Both the position numbers and the translations under genes were made by a program. From the NCBI GenBank assembly GCA_037440525.1, contig JBBITW010000079.1:1-15629 (forward strand): a DNA stretch of 15,629 nucleotides, written 5' to 3'. The notes beneath the pieces are model-generated. The model saw nothing but the letters and a program-made list of their open reading frames with translations, made no database searches and was not told the origin of the DNA. This DNA comes from JBBITW01 sp037440525 (lineage in GTDB: Bacteria > Desulfobacterota > BSN033 > UBA1163). Position 1 is the first letter of the stretch, and each line of letters starts with the position of its first letter. Below, in pieces: positions 1 to 7,127 of this stretch.

Positions 1-31
1 AAATCACAATAATAAAACAACACCTAAAAAA

Positions 32-274
32 TTACTCCAGCGGATGGCTTATAGCTGACAAAAATTGAACCAAGTTATTTCTTCTTAAAAATAAAACTAC
101 TGATTCTCTACAGTGTGGAGAATCGACAGGTTGGACAGAAGACCAAACCGCTTGAATTGAAATTCCCAAATCTTCTGCGGTTTTTTCTTCTGTCCAAAAC
201 TTTCCACACTGTGGAGAGTTTTTAGGAGGTCTACCACCTTCAGGTTTTTCACCAATTCCCCTTATTTTTTTAAC
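32..274 (-). pseudogene. possible relic ORF, HTH-like (80 codons, no start codon)
   Basis: This is an open stretch of 80 codons between a TGA and a TAA. It has no ATG, GTG or TTG in its first part, so it cannot be an intact gene. Its translation looks protein-like: a basic GGRPPKNS segment at about residues 13-20, then TAEDLGISIQAV at about residues 32-43, which resembles the recognition helices of helix-turn-helix proteins from plasmids and phages (ParB-like DNA-binding domains). The family link is my reading of a short motif, not an alignment. The ORF is superimposed on the long palindrome at 106-218, so the open frame could also be accidental. It lies just beyond the 3' end of the tRNA gene, where relics of integrated elements are common. 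Confidence 0.25.
106..218. repeat. long imperfect inverted repeat (hairpin or MITE-like)
   Basis: The core arms are 131-151 and 177-197, which match at 19 of 21 positions when one is reverse-complemented. The outer arms 111-119 and 203-211 are perfect 9-base complements, with CTCT/AGAG at the ends after a two-base bulge. The loop is about 25 bases and contains a smaller dyad (GAATT-ga-AATTC). No run of Ts follows either side, so it does not look like an ordinary terminator. It could be a miniature inverted-repeat element or part of a recombination region. Confidence 0.6.
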
Positions 275-289
275 TCAAGATTGCTTCCT

Positions 290-308
290 GGTGACAGTTG
301 GGTGACAG
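290..308. repeat. tandem GGTGACAG direct repeat
   Basis: GGTGACAG occurs at 290-297 and again at 301-308, an 11-base period, about 50 bases beyond the 3' end of the tRNA gene. Short spaced direct repeats at this place can be integrase arm-type sites. That role is inference: no integrase gene is visible. Confidence 0.4.
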
Positions 309-358
309 TATTTTTAGGGGTTTAAAATTTATAATATATTGAAATCACTAAATATTTT

Positions 359-435
359 TGGTGGCGGTGCAGGGATTCGAACCCCGGACACTGCGGATAT
401 GAGCCGCATGCTCTAACCAACTGAGCTACACCGCC
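359..435 (-). tRNA. tRNA-Met (anticodon CAT), elongator type
   Basis: Read on the minus strand it gives a complete cloverleaf of 77 bases. The acceptor stem GGCGGTG pairs with CACCGCC, followed by discriminator A and an encoded CCA. The D arm is AGCTCAGTTGGTTAGAGC, the anticodon stem TGCGG/CCGCA encloses the loop CTCATAT with anticodon CAT, and the T arm contains GGTTCGAAT. The first base pair is G-C, so it is not the initiator, which normally has an unpaired first position. A CAT anticodon can also belong to the lysidine-modified isoleucine tRNA. The CGGCTCATATCCG arm resembles elongator Met tRNAs I know from deltaproteobacteria, so Met is preferred. Confidence 0.93.
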
Positions 436-449
436 AAAGTTTTTTAAAA

Positions 450-477
450 TTTTTACCTAATTTTTAATAGTTGTCAA
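450..477 (-). promoter_or_regulatory. predicted promoter of the tRNA-Met gene
   Basis: On the minus strand a perfect -35 box TTGACA (477-472) is followed after 16 bases by TAAAAA (455-450), a weak -10. The expected transcription start falls a few bases before the mature 5' end of the tRNA at 435. The region is very AT-rich, so the exact -10 is uncertain. Confidence 0.55.
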
Positions 478-481
478 ACAA

Positions 482-503
482 TTTTTAAGAGCGCTCTGAA
501 AAA
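482..503. repeat. 22-base near-perfect palindrome
   Basis: TTTTT-x-AGAGCGCTCT-x-AAAAA, with one mismatched pair, lies just upstream of the tRNA promoter and downstream of the carboxymuconolactone decarboxylase-family gene. The GC core flanked by T and A runs could end transcription in both directions, but there is no loop, so an operator-like protein site is equally possible. Confidence 0.35.
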
Positions 504-548
504 GTCCTGAAATGATTGGGCAGGTATTTATTGACACCCCACCGGCAA

Positions 549-569
549 AAGATTTAAACAAAAAATCTT
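549..569 (-). terminator. weak terminator-like hairpin
   Basis: A 7-base stem (AAGATTT/AAATCTT) with a 7-base T/A-rich loop overlaps the stop codon of the CMD-family gene and is followed on the minus strand by four Ts. The stem has only one G-C pair, so it is a poor terminator, but it is the only such hairpin directly after the last gene of the unit. Confidence 0.25.
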
Positions 570-936
570 ATGACCTTTCAATTAAAACCTCTTTAAAGGC
601 CTCTAATCCTTCCATAAGACTTACTACCCCGGAAGGAAGAAAAGCAATCTCGATCACCTCCAGGATTTCTTCTCTGGTTGCCCCTTTATCAAATGCTGCC
701 TTTATATGTAATTTTATATGTTCACGAGCGGCCCTCAAAGCAACCAGGATACCGATAAAGAGAAGCTCCTTGAATTTCTCTGTGAGTCTCCTCTCCCCTG
801 TATAGACAAGAGAGGCCAGTTTCTCATAAACTTCGTAAAACTCAATATCTTCCTCAATAAGTATTTTATGAAAACTCGGGACAAAACCCCTCTTCTGCAG
901 GATCTCCTTTAGAATCCTCTCCCTCTTCTCATCCAC
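568..936 (-). CDS. carboxymuconolactone decarboxylase (CMD/AhpD-like) family protein
   Basis: This is a small all-helical protein of about 122 residues. The second half carries the typical CMD helix pair: a KELLFIGILVALRA stretch, then EHIKLHIKAAFDKGATREEILEVIEIA. CMD proteins include gamma-carboxymuconolactone decarboxylase and AhpD-type peroxidase partners. This one lacks the redox CxxC of AhpD (it has no cysteine at all), so a peroxidase role is unlikely, while the His in the KLHIKAA segment is kept. I chose the GTG at 936 because GGAGGG lies 4 bases upstream and the gene then begins 16 bases after the dctM stop. A TTG at 984 would overlap dctM by 32 bases with no usable ribosome binding site. 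It is the last gene of the TRAP unit. Its reaction is unknown. Confidence 0.82.
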   Translation of the reverse strand: MDEKRERILKEILQKRGFVPSFHKILIEEDIEFYEVYEKLASLVYTGERRLTEKFKELLFIGILVALRAAREHIKLHIKAAFDKGATREEILEVIEIAFLPSGVVSLMEGLEAFKEVLIERS

Positions 937-952
937 TTTTCCCTCCAGGATT

Positions 953-2257
953 TTATTTAATAGCCCGGGGAAGCCAGAGTGCAATCTCCGGGAAGAGATA
1001 TAAAATTATAATCATTCCGAGCATCATAAAGATATAAGGAACTGAACCCCTAATTACGTCACCAATTGGTCTTCCCCCTGAAATTCCATGAATCACATAT
1101 AGGTTAAATCCCACCGGAGGTGTGATTAAACCGAGTTCAATCAGGATCACCAGAATCACGCCATACCAGATGGGATTGAATCCAAATTTCAATATAATTG
1201 GATAAAATATTGGCATTGTAAGAACTACCATTGAAATTGGATCAAAAAAACAGCCAAGGATTAAATAAAGTATACATATTAAGATAAAAAATGTCAGCTG
1301 GCTATGTCCTGTTGAAACAACCCACTGGGTTAATTCACGGTTTATTCCTGCATTTACAAGGGAAAATGAGAATATAGAAGCTCCAGCCATAATGAAAAGT
1401 ATCATTGATGTTGTTCGAATAGTTGAAGAGATGACAATCTTAAGATTGGAAATATTGAGTCTTCCATAAAAACCACTCATGATGATGGAAACAAGGGCTC
1501 CAATCGCAGCGGCTTCTGTGGGTGTCATAATACCGAGGTAGATGCCTCCAAGGACAATGAAGATAAGACAAAAAACTGGAATGACGTGGAGTATAATTGA
1601 AATCTTCTCTTTAAATGGAAGAGAAGTCTCTTTCGCTTTAGGGGCAAGCTCAGGAGATAAGGATACACGGACCACTATGTATATCATAAAAATCAAAGAG
1701 AGTATAATTCCAGGTATGATACCGGCGGCAAAGAGATCGGTTATCGATTCCTGGGCCATCACTCCGTATATGATGAATGGAATACTCGGGGGTATTAAAA
1801 TCCCAAGGGTTCCCCCTCCTGCGAGGGAACCGAGAACCATCTTTGGTTCATATCCCCTTTTTGTTAATTCAGGGATTGCAACAGTTCCTACGGTTCCTGC
1901 AGTAGCAACACTAACCCCGGTTACTGCAGCAAAGATAGCGCATGAAACGATATTTGCCTGAAGAAGTCCGCCGGGAAGCCATGAAAAAAGAAGCCCCATT
2001 CCCCGATAGAAACGCTGACTTATCCCACCATGAAGAACCATCTCGCCCATAAATATAAATAGAGGAATGGCAGTGAGTGTAAAATTATTTATGCTGTTCC
2101 AGAGCACAGCTCCAAGGGGATGAAAACTTCCCACCCCACCATGAAGAAAAAGGGCAAGAAGACCCGAAGCTCCAAGCCCGAATGCAATCCACTCCCCTCC
2201 CACAAGCATGAGAATCAAGGCAAAAGAACTCACTAAGAGATTAATCGTCCAATCCAT
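953..2257 (-). CDS. dctM: TRAP transporter large permease, DctM type
   Basis: This is the membrane subunit that carries out sodium-coupled uptake in tripartite ATP-independent periplasmic transporters. Its 434 residues match the usual family length of about 425-435, and about a dozen hydrophobic segments run through it. Conserved blocks are present: LTAIPLFIFMGEM (about 61-73), GTLGILIPPSIPF (149-161), GIMTPTEAAA (242-251) and LGLITPPVGFNLYV (375-388). The ATG at 2257 lies 9 bases after the dctQ stop, so the two are probably translationally coupled. Together with the neighbouring dctQ and dctP it makes a complete transporter. The substrate is not readable from the permease. It is the only intact DctM of the three seen in the window. 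Confidence 0.96.
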   Translation of the reverse strand: MDWTINLLVSSFALILMLVGGEWIAFGLGASGLLALFLHGGVGSFHPLGAVLWNSINNFTLTAIPLFIFMGEMVLHGGISQRFYRGMGLLFSWLPGGLLQANIVSCAIFAAVTGVSVATAGTVGTVAIPELTKRGYEPKMVLGSLAGGGTLGILIPPSIPFIIYGVMAQESITDLFAAGIIPGIILSLIFMIYIVVRVSLSPELAPKAKETSLPFKEKISIILHVIPVFCLIFIVLGGIYLGIMTPTEAAAIGALVSIIMSGFYGRLNISNLKIVISSTIRTTSMILFIMAGASIFSFSLVNAGINRELTQWVVSTGHSQLTFFILICILYLILGCFFDPISMVVLTMPIFYPIILKFGFNPIWYGVILVILIELGLITPPVGFNLYVIHGISGGRPIGDVIRGSVPYIFMMLGMIIILYLFPEIALWLPRAIK

Positions 2258-2266
2258 AGAGATATC

Positions 2267-2764
2267 TCAAATCCCTTCTCTTTCGTTTTTCACAAAGAGC
2301 ATGATGGTTTTAAGGAGGGCTTCTAATAAAAGGAATGTTATACCAATACCCATAAAGCTCTGGGGGATGAAAAGAGGTGTCTGAAAGATGGAGATTGATC
2401 TCGTTCCGGATCGATAGGATGAAATAATATGTATCCAGACCCAATAGTCAATCACCAAAAGAAAGAGGAGGGCGATAAGGTTAATCAATAGATCGATAAC
2501 CAATCGCCCTCCTCTTTTAAAACGAGAATATATGACCTCCATTCGGGTAAAACCACCTGACTTAAAAGTATATGCCGATCCCATAAATGTGATCACAACA
2601 AGTAGATAGGCTGAATATTCATCAGCAATAAGGGTTGAAAAGTTTAAGACCCTCCTTCCAATCACCTCCACGCTGATAAGCAGGATCATAAAGAGAATGG
2701 CAAACCCCGATGTCAACAAACCTAATTTTGAAAAGAGGTCTATAAGCCATCTTATTTGAACCAT
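2267..2764 (-). CDS. dctQ: TRAP transporter small permease, DctQ type
   Basis: This four-helix membrane protein of 165 residues partners DctM in the inner membrane. Hydrophobic segments lie at about 13-36, 48-66, 87-113 and 130-157. The family signature is visible between helices 2 and 3: a F-x-G-S-A-Y-x-F-K-S-G-G pattern followed by TRMEV, and a TP-containing segment before helix 4. The ribosome binding site is weak (a GGGG tract about 15 bases upstream of the ATG), so coupling to upstream dctP translation, 24 bases away, is likely. It sits between dctP and dctM, the usual order. Confidence 0.93.
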   Translation of the reverse strand: MVQIRWLIDLFSKLGLLTSGFAILFMILLISVEVIGRRVLNFSTLIADEYSAYLLVVITFMGSAYTFKSGGFTRMEVIYSRFKRGGRLVIDLLINLIALLFLLVIDYWVWIHIISSYRSGTRSISIFQTPLFIPQSFMGIGITFLLLEALLKTIMLFVKNEREGI

Positions 2765-2788
2765 ATCTAAATCTTAACCCCTTTTAAA

Positions 2789-3832
2789 TTATTTTCTTAA
2801 AACCTTTCTAACCGCCTCGAGGGCCTGAATGGCCTTTGGCCCTACGGACTTTGCCCATTCCTGCCAGTAAGGAGAAGAAAGTTCTATTGCCTTTGCTCGA
2901 TCCTCAGCTGAGGGTTCAATCAATTTAATCCCTTTCTTCTCCATTGCTCCACGGCTGTTCTTCTCGAGGGAATTAACCTCACTGTTCCATCTCTTCTGAT
3001 AGATGGAGGCTATCTCCACCAAAATCTTCTGCGTAGTGGCATCAAGTGATTGAAAGGCTGCCCTGTTTACTACCTCATACATCGCAATTGCACTTATCTC
3101 CAGGAGGTATCCCCATTGAATCAATTCATCCCATTTACTACCAACTGTAAACTGTGCAGAGGCAATAAATGCATCCATCACTCCACGCTGCATGGCCTGA
3201 GGGACCTCACCAGGAGGAAGTGCTACAGGCGTTGCACCTATGAGCCTTACGAACTGGGAATCTACTGCACCCAGAGCCCTGATCCTTCGTCCCTTAAGGT
3301 CTGCAAGTCTCTCAACAGGCTTCCCCTTCCCATAGATTGCCTTAATGGAACCAAAGTCCCAGAAAAGTATCCTAATTCCCATCCTTTCAAGCTCAGCCTG
3401 GGCAATCGGTTCAAAGACCTTCATTGTCTCCTCAAGCTCTTTGAGATTTGTCGAAAGCATTGGAAGGTTTGTCAGATTGAGCAGAGGAATGGTACCTGAA
3501 ACAAAATCCGCCACTGCCTCTCCACCCTCCACAAAACGGTCTCTTACAATATTCAATACCTCAGGTGGAGTATATGGAAGCTCTCCTCCAGGATAGACTG
3601 TTATCTGGAGTTTCTTGTTCGTCCTCTCTTCAACCTCTTTAGCCATCTCTTTTAAGAATCTTGTGTATTGATGAAGTGGAGGAGTGTAGGCATAGTAGCG
3701 CCACTTTATCACCTCCTGTGCCAGCACTCCTTTTGGAATACCCGAAAAGATGATGCCTCCTAAAGATGCCCCAATCCCTTTAATCAGATCCCTTCTTGTG
3801 ATCCTTTGCCTTTTAATTCCCCTCATTTCCAT
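2789..3832 (-). CDS. dctP: TRAP transporter substrate-binding protein, DctP type, with Tat signal
   Basis: This periplasmic solute-binding subunit (347-348 residues) captures an organic acid and delivers it to DctQM. The N-terminus has a twin-arginine signal: TRRDLIKG, a hydrophobic stretch (GASLGGIIFSGI) and a probable cleavage near VLA at about residue 39. Use of Tat means it is probably folded before export. The mature part has the DctP hallmark region GRRIRALGAVDSQFVRLIG then ATPVALPPGEVPQAMQRG, where the family's carboxylate-binding Arg lies. Two ATGs are adjacent (3835 and 3832). AGGAGG ends 3 bases before the first and 6 before the second, so 3832 is preferred. It begins 20 bases after the hydroxyacid dehydrogenase stop. 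Confidence 0.94.
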   Translation of the reverse strand: MEMRGIKRQRITRRDLIKGIGASLGGIIFSGIPKGVLAQEVIKWRYYAYTPPLHQYTRFLKEMAKEVEERTNKKLQITVYPGGELPYTPPEVLNIVRDRFVEGGEAVADFVSGTIPLLNLTNLPMLSTNLKELEETMKVFEPIAQAELERMGIRILFWDFGSIKAIYGKGKPVERLADLKGRRIRALGAVDSQFVRLIGATPVALPPGEVPQAMQRGVMDAFIASAQFTVGSKWDELIQWGYLLEISAIAMYEVVNRAAFQSLDATTQKILVEIASIYQKRWNSEVNSLEKNSRGAMEKKGIKLIEPSAEDRAKAIELSSPYWQEWAKSVGPKAIQALEAVRKVLRK

Positions 3833-3852
3833 CATTGACCTCCTTTTTTGAA

Positions 3853-4965
3853 TTAATTTTCCATTACCAAACCTTCAGGCCTTTCTCCTCGAAGGATTCG
3901 AGCAATATTTTTTAAAACCTCCTTAGACTCCTCCAGCATAAATTCAGGTGACCCTCCTGCGTTGTGTGTTGACCAGACAACGTTATCAAGTCCAAGGAGA
4001 GGACAATCCTCTGGTATGGGTTCCCAGCGATAAACATCGAGAGCCGCTCCCCTGATCCTTCTTTCAGAAAGCACTCTATATAGAGCCATTTCATCCACAA
4101 GCCCACCCCTTGAACTATTGATGAAGAATGAATCAGGCTTCATATGTGATAAAACCTCATAATTTATAATCTTCTCTGTTGATGGAGAATATGGTATATG
4201 GACTGTTACAAAATCAGATCTCTCCATTAATTCAATCAATGTGGGAACATATGTGGCCATCACCTTAGACTCTATGCCTTCTGGGAGACGATTCCTCTGG
4301 TGATAAATTATCTTCATCCCGAGGGCATAGGCCCTCTTAGCAACTTCAAGACCATTCTCTCCAAGGCCCAATAAACCGAGTGTTTTCCCGCTTATCACTT
4401 CTATTTTTGGAACCCTTCCCCAGTTAAATAATGTCCTTGGTGGCCCCTCTGAGCGAGATGAATCTTTGGCTTCCCTGCGAGCAAGCGCAGCCTTATGGGC
4501 CTTGACGAGTCCCCTCGCCAATGCAAGTATAAGGAGGATAACATGTTCAGCAACAGAGATTGTGCTAATTCTCAAAAGGTTTGCTACCGGGATTCCCATC
4601 TCCTTTGCTGAGACGATATCAATATTTTTATAATCCTGTCCAAATTTCTGAATAAGTTTTAATCTTCCCCTGACCTTTTCAATCATGGCTCTTGTAACAG
4701 GAGTCCTCTCTACAATTAGGAAATCCGCATCCCTTAGGAGTTCCTCTAACCTATCTTCTTCAACGCATACAATACCCCTGATTGTTGATGGGAGGCCAAT
4801 GGACTCTGAGAGATTCATTAAATAATTAAGAGGTTTACTGATATCTTCCCCAAAAAAATAGTGCAGTGCCCTCTCTGCCATTGGAGATAGACTCCTGTTC
4901 AAAGCGGTCTCCATGAGCCGGAACAGTGTATCCTCCTCACTGAAAAGAACAACATAATCCTTCAT
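3853..4965 (-). CDS. D-isomer-specific 2-hydroxyacid dehydrogenase
   Basis: This is an NAD(P)-dependent oxidoreductase interconverting a 2-oxoacid and a D-2-hydroxyacid. The nucleotide-binding motif GLGENG is at residues 200-205. The catalytic triad of the family is present: Arg286 (in INSSRGGLVDE), Glu315 (in ALDVYRWEP) and His334 (in STHNAGG). It is longer than usual (370 versus about 310-340 residues), with an extended N-terminus and an Arg/Ser-rich insert at about 163-176. After beta-strand 2, where NAD-specific members have an Asp, the sequence reads YHQRNR, which hints at NADPH, as in glyoxylate/hydroxypyruvate reductases. GGAG 8 bases before the ATG supports the start. It leads the unit with the TRAP transporter, so it probably acts on the imported acid or a product of it. 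Confidence 0.9.
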   Translation of the reverse strand: MKDYVVLFSEEDTLFRLMETALNRSLSPMAERALHYFFGEDISKPLNYLMNLSESIGLPSTIRGIVCVEEDRLEELLRDADFLIVERTPVTRAMIEKVRGRLKLIQKFGQDYKNIDIVSAKEMGIPVANLLRISTISVAEHVILLILALARGLVKAHKAALARREAKDSSRSEGPPRTLFNWGRVPKIEVISGKTLGLLGLGENGLEVAKRAYALGMKIIYHQRNRLPEGIESKVMATYVPTLIELMERSDFVTVHIPYSPSTEKIINYEVLSHMKPDSFFINSSRGGLVDEMALYRVLSERRIRGAALDVYRWEPIPEDCPLLGLDNVVWSTHNAGGSPEFMLEESKEVLKNIARILRGERPEGLVMEN

Positions 4966-5137
4966 AAGAATTTCTCCATTTTTAAAATAGTTGAAGAAAA
5001 TTTTTCTACCATTGGCGGATTAGCCTTTAGCAAAAAGACCAATGACCTTAGCCTATCGACAAAACTGTCTTCTTAGCCTTAACCCTCAAACCAAAAACTA
5101 TTTTTCCTAAGCAATAGAATTAGATAAAATTAACTTT
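4966..5137. other. 172-base spacer with three TTAGCC repeats
   Basis: This is the largest gap inside the leftward gene run, and it separates the AOR gene from the dehydrogenase/TRAP unit. TTAGCC occurs at 5020-5025, 5048-5053 and 5073-5078 (28 and 25 bases apart). CATTGG (5010-5015) and CCAATG (5039-5044) form an inverted pair. I see no convincing -35/-10 pair and no GC-rich terminator. A promoter for the downstream unit may lie here, with the repeats as possible operator sites. Confidence 0.35.
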
Positions 5138-7102
5138 CTACTTTATGAAACCCCTCTTTTTAAGGTCCTTCGCTACATCTTCAAGCCCCAATTCTATGAG
5201 GGTTTCCTCCTTAGGAATTCCTGTTTTAATATCCCATCCTCTCTCATCATAATAATCATCGAGCAATCTCTCACAATCCTCCCTGCTCAATCTGTTACCA
5301 AAATAGTCACATAAAAAAAGCGTTCCCCTATCAGTGGTTTCAAGCGGTTCAAACCAGCGCTCCGGAAACACATCATCCTTCCTCGAGAAACCAAGTCTCA
5401 CATTTAATGCCTTATAGAGTGTATAATTTCGACGCGCTGCCCTCCTCAGTTCCTCCATTGATGTCTCCAGTCCTGTTACAGCGGAGTAGATTTCAACCCA
5501 GTCCTCGCCCTTAAAGAAATTATCTACACGACCACGCAAACATCCCATACCCAAAGAATTCATAAACATCACCCAGTCTTCCCCATATGGAAGCATTCTC
5601 GCTATATTGAAATATCCCTCCCTTGGGAAAATCCTTTCTAATGCATTCTCAGGCACCCCTCTATCTTCAAGCCATGGCCTGAATGCCTCAGAGGGAAGGT
5701 CTCTCGACATATAGTTTGTTATACATCCCTGTGGTGCATGGGCTCCCCTTGGGTTTACAACCTGATTCAATTCAGGACCGGAGAGCCTGTTGATCCTCGG
5801 ATCATAAAGGGGTTCCATGCCTTTCACATGGATTGCATATTTCTCGCAACCACGGCCAATTGCCTCAATAGCCTTCTTATAACCCTGTGCCAGAATCCCT
5901 CCAAGCCCTTCTCCTTTGCTTGCCTGTTCTGCAAGGAACATGGTTGTCTCAAAATCGTGCCTCAATTCTACTCCACCAGTATCATCCTGGTTAAGAATCC
6001 CCCTCTCATAAAGTTCAACTGCCCAGTCTATCAATGCAGTAAAGGAATGGATGCAGAGGCCTGTCCTCTGGAAAAATTCCTGTGCTTTAACATTCTTCTC
6101 ATAGCTACCCACCTGACAGCGTGCTGCCATATGAACAACCCGACCATAGAATGAAGAGACCCATGCCTCCGTCCCAAAATATTCTCCCCTTTTTACCTTC
6201 ACATGATCCTTACATCCAATGGGACATGTTGGATCTGCACATCTCCCTGCCTTGATATTTTCAAGGTAATATTCCGGGCTATAAAGGCGATAGGCCTCGG
6301 ATGTTGGAAACCTTCCACTCCAGTTATTCATAGACATGCCGTGAATATCTGCCCAACCTGCGAATCCATCCATTGTCCCGAGGTCAACAAGTTTTTGATA
6401 ATCAGGATGTCTTCTGAATCTTTCAAAAATCATCTGGGTCCTTTTAATCAATCTTTCAGGATGAGCAATATAAATCCCTTTATTCCCGTAAGCTATTATT
6501 GCCTTAAGATTTTTTGAACCCATTATGGCAGGCAATCCACCCTTCCCCCAGGATGTGCATTTATCAATCAGACATATTGTTGTATTTACCAGTTTTTCTC
6601 CGGCCGTCCCCATGGCGACAACTGCATACTGTCTGCCATGCCTTTCCCAAAGTCTGTCAGTTGTCTCATATGTATCTCTGCCCCAGATCTCGCTTCCGTC
6701 GCAGATCTCAACATCATCACCATTTATTTTTATATAGACAGGTCTTTTCGCCTTCCCTTTTATAACAATGCCGTCATAACCTGAGAGTTTAACATTGATT
6801 CCAAAGTCTCCTCCTGCTGTGCCTGTAGAGATTGTCTCTGTGGAAGGCCACTTGCTCATTACAGAATGTTTCGATGAAACCGGTGCGCAGGTCCCGACCA
6901 TAGGACCCATCCCCATAAATATCATATTCTCAGCTCCATATGGATTTGCATCAGGTGGTAAAAGATCCCATGCGAGTTTACAGTTCAACCCAAAGCCACC
7001 TAAGAACCTATTTGCCATCCCCATATCAAGGGTTTCCTTTTTTATAATCTCACTGCTCAAATCAATGAATAACAAATTGCCTGCATATCCACCAATCTTC
7101 AT
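5138..7102 (-). CDS. aldehyde ferredoxin oxidoreductase (AOR) family, tungsten/molybdenum catalytic subunit
   Basis: This AOR-family protein of 654 residues carries a bis-pterin W or Mo cofactor and one 4Fe-4S cluster. Known members oxidise aldehydes to acids, reduce acids, or, as BamB, reduce benzoyl-CoA. The N-terminal domain shows STGTAGGDFGINVKLSGYDG (about 92-111) and GKGGLPAIMGSKNLKAI (about 186-202), the pterin-binding blocks. Probable cluster ligands are Cys288, Cys293, Cys297 and Cys521. The first pair is CX4C instead of the CX2C of the classical Pyrococcus enzyme. VKGMEPLYDPR and NPRGAH keep the active-site His region. AAGGAG precedes the ATG. It follows a ferredoxin and an NAD/FAD gene, as in three-subunit NAD-linked AORs. 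Family assignment is firm; the substrate is unknown. Confidence 0.95.
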   Translation of the reverse strand: MKIGGYAGNLLFIDLSSEIIKKETLDMGMANRFLGGFGLNCKLAWDLLPPDANPYGAENMIFMGMGPMVGTCAPVSSKHSVMSKWPSTETISTGTAGGDFGINVKLSGYDGIVIKGKAKRPVYIKINGDDVEICDGSEIWGRDTYETTDRLWERHGRQYAVVAMGTAGEKLVNTTICLIDKCTSWGKGGLPAIMGSKNLKAIIAYGNKGIYIAHPERLIKRTQMIFERFRRHPDYQKLVDLGTMDGFAGWADIHGMSMNNWSGRFPTSEAYRLYSPEYYLENIKAGRCADPTCPIGCKDHVKVKRGEYFGTEAWVSSFYGRVVHMAARCQVGSYEKNVKAQEFFQRTGLCIHSFTALIDWAVELYERGILNQDDTGGVELRHDFETTMFLAEQASKGEGLGGILAQGYKKAIEAIGRGCEKYAIHVKGMEPLYDPRINRLSGPELNQVVNPRGAHAPQGCITNYMSRDLPSEAFRPWLEDRGVPENALERIFPREGYFNIARMLPYGEDWVMFMNSLGMGCLRGRVDNFFKGEDWVEIYSAVTGLETSMEELRRAARRNYTLYKALNVRLGFSRKDDVFPERWFEPLETTDRGTLFLCDYFGNRLSREDCERLLDDYYDERGWDIKTGIPKEETLIELGLEDVAKDLKKRGFIK

Positions 7103-7127
7103 TGAAAGACTCCTTCTTTATAAAAAT

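Noticed and set aside
359..435. Isoleucine tRNA with lysidine-modified CAT anticodon
   Set aside because: It cannot be fully excluded, but the anticodon arm looks like elongator Met tRNA, so Met was kept.
936..984. Longer CMD-family start at 984
   Set aside because: The codon is TTG, its only SD-like sequence is one base away, and it overlaps dctM by 32 bases. GTG at 936 has GGAGGG upstream.
5738..6154. Plus-strand open frame opposite the AOR gene
   Set aside because: The opposite strand encodes conserved AOR residues throughout, so this is a shadow frame.
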